Translations under genes and position numbers: made by a program
Part shown: positions 4,769 through 9,429 of the stretch, in pieces
Position numbering within the stretch: the stretch's first letter is position 1
How the letters are laid out: each line of letters starts with the position of its first letter
The notes under the pieces: generated by a model
The model's database searches: none
What the model was told of the DNA's origin: nothing
Seen by the model: the letters and a program-made list of their open reading frames with translations, nothing else
Source: an uncultured bacterium
Lineage (GTDB): Bacteria > Patescibacteriota > Minisyncoccia > Phycocordibacterales > UBA9973
NCBI GenBank assembly: GCA_903854645.1
Contig: CAINWY010000098.1
Span: forward strand, 1-9,429
Direction of reading: 5' to 3'
DNA length: 9,429 nt

Positions 4769-7222
4769 ATGCCCAAAGAAAAAGAACCAGAAATAATCAA
4801 AGAACACATAAATGTAGTCAAGGTAGATATAAGTCGAGAGATGAAGGATTCCTTTATAGACTATGCCATGTCTGTCATCACAGACAGAGCTCTTCCTGAT
4901 GTACGAGATGGATTAAAGCCTGTTCACCGTCGAATACTATATGCTATGAATGAAATGGGGCTAACCTCTTCTGCACGTTTTCGTAAAAGTGCTGCAGTTG
5001 TGGGAGATGTATTAGGAAAGTATCACCCTCACGGTGATGTAGCTGTATATGATTCTATGGTTAATATGGCTCAGGATTTTTCCTATAGATATCCGCTCAT
5101 TCATGGTCAAGGAAACTTTGGTTCTATAGATGGAGATGGTGCGGCTGCTATGCGTTATACGGAAGCTAAAATGTCTAAAATTTCATCCCTTCTATTGCTG
5201 GATTTAGAGAAGGAAACAGTTGATTTCCATCCAAACTACGATCAGACACGCAAAGAGCCTACAGTGCTCCCTACGGCCGTTCCCAGCCTACTTTTGAACG
5301 GCACACTGGGTATTGCAGTCGGTATGGCTACAAATATTCCCCCACACAATTTAGCGGAAGTCGTAGATGCAACTATTCATCTAATAGACAACAAAGATGC
5401 TACCACAGAAGATCTCATGGAGTTTGTAAAAGGTCCTGACTTTCCTACTGGAGGAATAGTTTATAATAAAACAGATATACTCCACGCTTACTCTACGGGA
5501 CGTGGTGGGGTTGTTACTCGTGGCGAGGCAGAGATAGTAGAACAAAAGTCTGGCTTATTCCAGATTATAATTACATCAATTCCTTATAGAGTAAATAAGT
5601 CTAATCTAATCGAATCTATTGCACTTTTAATACAGGAGAAAAAGCTCGAGGGTATTAAGGGGTTACGAGATGAATCCACAAAAGACATACGTATTGCTAT
5701 CGACCTAAAATCAGGAATAATACCAGAGAAAGTTTTAAATTATATATACAAGCATACTCAGCTCGAGCAGTCTTTTAATTTCAATATAGTTGCTCTCGTT
5801 GATGGAGTTCCTCAGACACTATCTCTCAAAAGTTTATTAGCTGAATTTATAGGACATAGAGTTGTTGTTGTTCGTCGCCGAACAGAGTTTGATTTGAGAA
5901 AAGCAAAGGAGAGAGAGCATATACTTCTAGGATTGAAGAAGGCACTGGACCACATCGACCGTGTCATATCTGTAATACGTGCATCTAAGGACACTGCGAC
6001 TGCTAAAATAAATTTGATGAAAGAGTTTAAGTTTTCTGACTTACAAGCGACAGCTATTTTAGAGATGAAGCTTCAGAAACTTGCAGGACTTGAAAGAAAG
6101 AACATCGAGCTAGAATTAAAAGAAAAGCAGGAACTTATAAAGGAGCTAGAAGCATTACTAGCAAGCCCAAAGAAGATGCTAAAGGTCATAGGAGAGGAAC
6201 TTTTAGAAATAAAGGAGAAGTACTCCGATGATAGACGTACTCGCATAATAAAAGGCGGCGTTAAATCTATAAATGAAGAAGATCTAATTCCAGAAAAGGA
6301 GTCAGTTCTCGTATTTACAAAAGGTGGTTATGTTAAACGTACAGATCCAAGCGAGTACCGAACTCAAAAACGTGGTGGTGTGGGTGTGATAGATATAGAG
6401 ACCAAAGATGAAGACTTCGTATCTATGCTTATATCGGCAAATACTCATAGTGAGCTACTATTCTTTACCAATCTAGGTAAGGCGTACCAGATAAAGATGT
6501 ATGATATACCCGAGGGAAGACGCGCTACAAAGGGTAAGTCTATTATGAACTTTATGGCATTAGAAGGTGATGAGAAGGTGACCTCAATACTTCCAATAGA
6601 CAAAGAGACCAAGAAAACTATTGAGCATTTGATGATGGTGACTAAAATGGGAGTTGTGAAAAAAGTATCCGCAGAAAGCTTTAAAGATTTACGAAGAAGT
6701 GGTCTTATTGCTATTCGCCTAGACAAAGGAGATGAGCTTGAGGCCGTTCTCGCTATTACAAAAGGTGATGATGTGATGCTCGCAACGACAAATGGCCAAT
6801 CAATAAGATTTAAAGAAAGTGATGTTCGTGAGATGGGGCGTGGTGCAGGTGGTGTATGCGCAATGAAATTAGGTAAAGGGGACTTCATCATAGGAGTCGA
6901 TCGTATACCAAAAGGCGAAACCGCTAAAACATTCCTAACACTTTCATCAAACGGTCTAGGTAAAAAGACAAATATTAAAGAATACAAAACACAAAAGAGG
7001 AGTGGCTCCGGTATAAAAACAGCAAAAGTTACACCAAAGACAGGTAAACTAATTGTCGCTAAAATTGTGGGGGACGAGAATGAAATAATTGCAGTATCTG
7101 CTAAGGGACAGGTTATACGTATTGATCTGAAATCAATACCTACATCGGGAAGACAAACTCAAGGAGTTACAATTATGAAACTGCATGCTGGAGATAGTAT
7201 TGCATCGATAACTTGTTTATAA
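4769..7222 (+). CDS. gyrA: DNA gyrase subunit A
   Basis: GyrA is the breakage-reunion subunit of the A2B2 gyrase that adds negative supercoils using ATP hydrolysed by GyrB; no gyrB is in this window. The 817-residue frame has the winged-helix and tower region at about 25-500, with DYAMSVITDRALPDVRDGLKP (31-51) and AAAMRYTEAK (125-134), where Tyr130 is the catalytic tyrosine (E. coli Tyr122). The C-terminal beta-pinwheel (about 507-817) starts with a GyrA box, QKRGGVG at 533-539, which marks gyrase rather than topoisomerase IV. Position 6 of the box is Val instead of the usual basic residue. A degenerate relative, QKRSGSG, recurs at 742-748. The E. coli acidic tail is missing, as in many non-proteobacterial GyrAs. 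In the quinolone region GDVAVYD (89-95), Val91 replaces E. coli Ser83 while Asp95 (Asp87) is kept. The start lies one base after the previous stop, without a ribosome-binding site. Confidence 0.97.
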   Translation: MPKEKEPEIIKEHINVVKVDISREMKDSFIDYAMSVITDRALPDVRDGLKPVHRRILYAMNEMGLTSSARFRKSAAVVGDVLGKYHPHGDVAVYDSMVNMAQDFSYRYPLIHGQGNFGSIDGDGAAAMRYTEAKMSKISSLLLLDLEKETVDFHPNYDQTRKEPTVLPTAVPSLLLNGTLGIAVGMATNIPPHNLAEVVDATIHLIDNKDATTEDLMEFVKGPDFPTGGIVYNKTDILHAYSTGRGGVVTRGEAEIVEQKSGLFQIIITSIPYRVNKSNLIESIALLIQEKKLEGIKGLRDESTKDIRIAIDLKSGIIPEKVLNYIYKHTQLEQSFNFNIVALVDGVPQTLSLKSLLAEFIGHRVVVVRRRTEFDLRKAKEREHILLGLKKALDHIDRVISVIRASKDTATAKINLMKEFKFSDLQATAILEMKLQKLAGLERKNIELELKEKQELIKELEALLASPKKMLKVIGEELLEIKEKYSDDRRTRIIKGGVKSINEEDLIPEKESVLVFTKGGYVKRTDPSEYRTQKRGGVGVIDIETKDEDFVSMLISANTHSELLFFTNLGKAYQIKMYDIPEGRRATKGKSIMNFMALEGDEKVTSILPIDKETKKTIEHLMMVTKMGVVKKVSAESFKDLRRSGLIAIRLDKGDELEAVLAITKGDDVMLATTNGQSIRFKESDVREMGRGAGGVCAMKLGKGDFIIGVDRIPKGETAKTFLTLSSNGLGKKTNIKEYKTQKRSGSGIKTAKVTPKTGKLIVAKIVGDENEIIAVSAKGQVIRIDLKSIPTSGRQTQGVTIMKLHAGDSIASITCL

Positions 7223-7274
7223 TTTTGACATAAAAGTTTTCAATATTCTGTGCAGAGTGTTATATGGAGTACCA

Positions 7275-7347
7275 TATAGCAACAGCATTCGGACATTGCA
7301 CAAATGAATACTTATTCATTTGCGCATGCTCCTCATTTGTTGCTATA
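7275..7347. repeat. Imperfect long palindrome between gyrA and the methyltransferase gene
   Basis: Nested inverted repeats fill this gap: outer arms tatagcaaca (7275-7284) and tgttgctata (7338-7347), 10 of 10 matched; an adjoining agcat/atgct pair (7284-7288 with 7326-7330); and an inner perfect pair caaatgaata (7301-7310) and tattcatttg (7313-7322) with a very tight loop. The right outer arm contains the extended -10 box of the methyltransferase gene. It could be the 3' structure of gyrA mRNA, an operator, or a small degenerate mobile palindrome. No T tract supports simple intrinsic termination. Confidence 0.55.
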
Positions 7348-7349
7348 AT
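7341..7349 (+). promoter_or_regulatory. Extended -10 promoter of the methyltransferase gene (leaderless type)
   Basis: TGC followed by a perfect TATAAT (7344-7349) lies 6 nt before the ATG at 7356. The sequence from the hexamer to the ATG is nearly identical to that of the beta-lactamase-fold gene. The box overlaps the right arm of the palindrome at 7275-7347, so cruciform extrusion or a bound dimer could control access to it; this regulation is inferred. Confidence 0.65.
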
Positions 7350-7355
7350 AAAAAT

Positions 7356-7883
7356 ATGTTTTCAAATCCAGATCAAAATATTCTTAAATTAGGATTACGT
7401 GAAGGTATGCGTGTCGCAGACCTTGGAGCTGGAACTGGCGCATACTCCATAGCAGCATCGAGGTGTGTAGGACACACTGGGCATATCTATGCTATTGAAG
7501 TACAGAAAGGCTTGGTGAAAAAGCTCGAAAGTGAGATTAGTGAATCTGGACTTACAAATATTGAATGCATTTGGGGAGATATAGAAAATGTTCATGGTAC
7601 TAAAATAGCAGACCATTCTATGGATGCAGTTATTATTTCAAATGTATTATTCCAAGTAGAAGATAAACTTGGGCTACTCGATGAATCAAAAAGAATTTTA
7701 AAAAGGGGAGGTAAAGTTCTACTCATAGATTGGATAGAGTCTTTTGGTGGCATGGGTCCATCTAGGATGGATGTAGTGCCTGAGGATAAAGCAATAGATC
7801 TATTTATAAAAAGAGGATACAAATTACTAGAAAAAATTACCACAAGTGAGCATCATTATGGTATAATTTTTATACATGAATAA
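7356..7883 (+). CDS. Class I SAM-dependent methyltransferase, substrate unknown
   Basis: The 175-residue protein is a minimal Rossmann-fold methyltransferase of the Methyltransf_11/25/31 (UbiE-like) type. Motif I is VADLGAGTG at 20-28, the SAM-binding glycine-rich loop. Strand 2 ends in the acidic Glu48 (YAIEV) that normally holds the ribose hydroxyls. GD at 74-75 is the adenine-side motif, DAVIISNVLFQVEDK at 90-104 is strand 4 with the start of the following helix, and LKRGGKVLLIDW at 115-126 is the post-motif III strand. There is no extra domain to indicate a substrate. An upstream in-frame TTG at 7320 would add 12 residues including CC, but it lies before the predicted transcription start, so ATG 7356 is chosen. 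Its 3' end overlaps the solute-binding protein gene by 8 bp. The fold is clear; small molecule, lipid, RNA or protein are all possible substrates. Confidence 0.88.
   Translation: MFSNPDQNILKLGLREGMRVADLGAGTGAYSIAASRCVGHTGHIYAIEVQKGLVKKLESEISESGLTNIECIWGDIENVHGTKIADHSMDAVIISNVLFQVEDKLGLLDESKRILKRGGKVLLIDWIESFGGMGPSRMDVVPEDKAIDLFIKRGYKLLEKITTSEHHYGIIFIHE
7859..7867 (+). promoter_or_regulatory. Extended -10 box inside the methyltransferase gene, before the solute-binding protein
   Basis: TGG followed by a perfect TATAAT (7862-7867) lies 8 nt before the ATG at 7876, within the last codons of the methyltransferase gene. It would give an mRNA starting at about 7874-7876, effectively leaderless, so the overlapping downstream gene could be expressed independently. 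The spacing is 2 nt longer than for the other four genes. Confidence 0.5.
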
Positions 7884-9195
7884 TTTTCAAACAATTCTTA
7901 TTGCAATTTTTATGGCATTTTTTGTTTTTGGAGTTTTGATATTCTCTGGCGCAATTAAAATTGGGGGAAGTAAATCTGGAGCGGATGCGATATCTGGTAG
8001 AATTGTTATTTGGGGAGATTTACCATCGAAAGAAGTATCTGGAGTATTTCAGGGAACTTTGCCTGACAGTGGTGGTAATTTTTCGGCTTTATATGTTGAG
8101 CAAAATAAGGATGAATATCAACAGAAGCTCATTGAAGCTTTTGCCAAAGACGAAGGTCCTGATCTATTTATATTAAGTGGGGATATGATGTTAAGAAATG
8201 GTAATTTTACTTATAAAATTCCCTATACGAGTATTTCTGAGAATACATTTAGAACAAATTACATAGATGGAGCTGATATATTGCTCACAAATGATGGTAT
8301 TAGTGGTTTCCCCCTACTTGTAGATCCTCTTGTCCTTTATTACAACAAAGATATGCTTTCAAATGAAGGTATACTATATCCACCTAGTACCTGGGATGAA
8401 CTATTTGGATTATCTAGTAAGTTAAATAAGAAGAAAGCTGATGGAACTTTGAGTCAAAGTATGATAGCACTTGGTCATTATGCTAATGTAAATCATTATA
8501 AAGAGATACTCTCTTTGCTCTTATTGCAAAGTAATAACCCAATAATTTCACGTAGTAATACAGGCTATACTCTAAACATAAAGGATCAGTCCAGTAATGG
8601 TACTTATCCGCTTGAGCAAATAATTAGTTTTTTTGAAGAGTTTTCAAATCCATCAAAGGATTCATATTCGTGGAACCGTTCACTGCCTAGTTCTTTTGAT
8701 ATGTTTACTAGTGGGAAACTTGCATTCTATATAGGTTATGGAAGTGAACTATTTAAAATACAATCAGTAAATCCAAATTTAAGTTTTGACGTAGCTATGA
8801 TTCCACAGACCAAGGGAACCAATATAAAGAGGACATATGGTGATATGTATTCGGTTGTTATAAATAAGAAATCCAAGAATTTGGCATCTGTAATGGGTGT
8901 AGCCTCTCTGATGAATAATCCAGCCTTTCTAAAGGAACTAGCAATTGCATCTTCTCTTCCTACCATGAATAGGTCATTGCTAAATGATAAGCCAGCTGAT
9001 TCATACCTGGTTACATTTTTTAATTCAGCTATTATTGCTCGTTCATGGCTCGATCCAGATAGAGTGGCAACTGATTTAATGTTCAAGGAACTAATCGATA
9101 ATACATTATCAAATAAGCTATCTCTAGTGGATTCTATAGATAAACTTTATAACCAGATGGATCTAATTGTCAGATCCTATCAAATAAAGAAATAA
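7876..9195 (+). CDS. Membrane-anchored extracellular solute-binding protein (family 1 type)
   Basis: The 439-residue protein resembles family 1 solute-binding proteins (SBP_bac_1/8), the capture subunits of ABC importers for sugars and other small organic solutes. A hydrophobic segment at about 6-25 is followed by a polar linker; there is no lipobox cysteine and no convincing signal-peptidase site, so it is probably an uncleaved anchor with the binding lobes outside. Strand RIVIWGD (42-48) opens lobe I. GPDLFILSGD (94-103) and the family-typical stretch LVLYYNKDMLSNEGILYPPSTWDEL (152-176) follow, and FDMFTSGKLAFYIGYGSEL (274-292) is the usual second-lobe motif before the C-terminal helices. 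Ligand residues cannot be assigned. No permease or ATPase gene is visible, so it is an orphan here. It overlaps the methyltransferase gene by 8 bp and lies 2 nt before the IPT/TIG gene. Confidence 0.85.
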   Translation: MNNFQTILIAIFMAFFVFGVLIFSGAIKIGGSKSGADAISGRIVIWGDLPSKEVSGVFQGTLPDSGGNFSALYVEQNKDEYQQKLIEAFAKDEGPDLFILSGDMMLRNGNFTYKIPYTSISENTFRTNYIDGADILLTNDGISGFPLLVDPLVLYYNKDMLSNEGILYPPSTWDELFGLSSKLNKKKADGTLSQSMIALGHYANVNHYKEILSLLLLQSNNPIISRSNTGYTLNIKDQSSNGTYPLEQIISFFEEFSNPSKDSYSWNRSLPSSFDMFTSGKLAFYIGYGSELFKIQSVNPNLSFDVAMIPQTKGTNIKRTYGDMYSVVINKKSKNLASVMGVASLMNNPAFLKELAIASSLPTMNRSLLNDKPADSYLVTFFNSAIIARSWLDPDRVATDLMFKELIDNTLSNKLSLVDSIDKLYNQMDLIVRSYQIKK

Positions 9196-9197
9196 TT

Positions 9198-9429
9198 ATG
9201 AATAAAAAATTTAGTAAATTAATATTTGTCTTTAGTTTTGTTTTATTATCTTTTTGTTCACCCGCAAGCAATTCTTTTGCTGCAACTCCTAAAATAACGT
9301 CTTTTTCTCCGTCTAGTGGGATTGTTGGGGCAACAGTAAATATAAAAGGAACTAATCTCACCCCAGTGGACGGGGTGCTCTTTGGGGTAATTCCTGTGAA
9401 CTCTCTGGATGTACACCCAGTAAGTGAAA
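9198..9429 (+). CDS. Secreted IPT/TIG-domain protein, C terminus beyond the window
   Basis: Only the first 77 codons are present. The N terminus is a Sec signal peptide: MNKKFSK, a hydrophobic core at about 8-19 (LIFVFSFVLLSF), then a Ser/Ala-rich c-region with a likely signal-peptidase I site after Ala28 or Ala29 (SFAA). Cys20 has Phe before it, so it is not a good lipobox. From residue 32 the sequence KITSFSPSSGIVGATVNIKGTNLTPVDGVLFG has the IPT/TIG immunoglobulin-like pattern (SFSPSSG, then G..V.I.G.NL, then V.FG), a fold common in cell-surface proteins. It starts 2 nt after the solute-binding protein stop, without a ribosome-binding site, and is probably co-expressed. The full domain set, any anchor and its function cannot be judged from here. 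Confidence 0.8.
   Translation, partial: MNKKFSKLIFVFSFVLLSFCSPASNSFAATPKITSFSPSSGIVGATVNIKGTNLTPVDGVLFGVIPVNSLDVHPVSE

Noticed and set aside
7225..7253. Perfect -35 box TTGACA right after gyrA as a promoter of the methyltransferase gene
   Set aside because: No TATAAT-like hexamer lies 16-18 nt downstream (the windows read tctgtg, ctgtgc and tgtgca). The extended -10 box at 7341-7349 is a better candidate.

Overview
The window is about one third G+C and reads like a chromosomal segment of a reduced-genome bacterium, most likely Candidate Phyla Radiation/Patescibacteria (Parcubacteria-like). This placement is an inference. It rests on A+T richness, tight packing, a four-domain S1 protein, no Shine-Dalgarno-like sequence before any start, a GyrA without the acidic C-terminal tail, a degenerate UlaG-like beta-lactamase-fold protein, and an anchored orphan solute-binding protein next to an IPT/TIG protein. 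The standard code reads all frames cleanly. The nine complete genes stop with TAA (seven) or TAG (two), never TGA, and no in-frame TGA interrupts them, so the TGA=Gly code of Gracilibacteria/Absconditabacteria is not supported.

Layout. Positions 48-635 (+) encode peptidyl-tRNA hydrolase, convergent with an S1-domain protein at 747-1883 (-). A perfect 17-bp stem (679-715) lies between them. The 289-base gap at 1884-2172 has no convincing protein gene. On the minus strand it holds a consensus-like promoter, a foldable stretch of about 95 nt and a terminator with seven Ts, which together look like an undescribed small RNA or an S1 leader attenuator. A secreted protein of unknown function follows (2173-2799, +), then a Y1/HUH (IS200-like, RAYT-type) transposase (2878-3603, +) with three copies of a palindrome: one before the gene, one inside it and one across its stop codon.

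Positions 3685-7222 (+) form a run of a degenerate beta-lactamase-fold protein, a small single-span membrane protein and gyrA; gyrA starts one base after the preceding stop. A structured, imperfect palindrome (7275-7347) separates gyrA from a second run: a class I SAM methyltransferase, an overlapping membrane-anchored solute-binding protein, and a secreted IPT/TIG protein cut by the window end.

The most coherent signal is promoter architecture. Four genes (pth, transposase, beta-lactamase-fold protein, methyltransferase) have an extended -10 box (TGN-TATAAT-like) exactly 6 nt before the ATG, and a fifth (solute-binding protein) has it 8 nt before. This predicts leaderless mRNAs starting at or next to the AUG, fits the absence of ribosome-binding sites, and fixes several start codons. 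The other main leads are the transposase with in-frame palindromes and the candidate small RNA.
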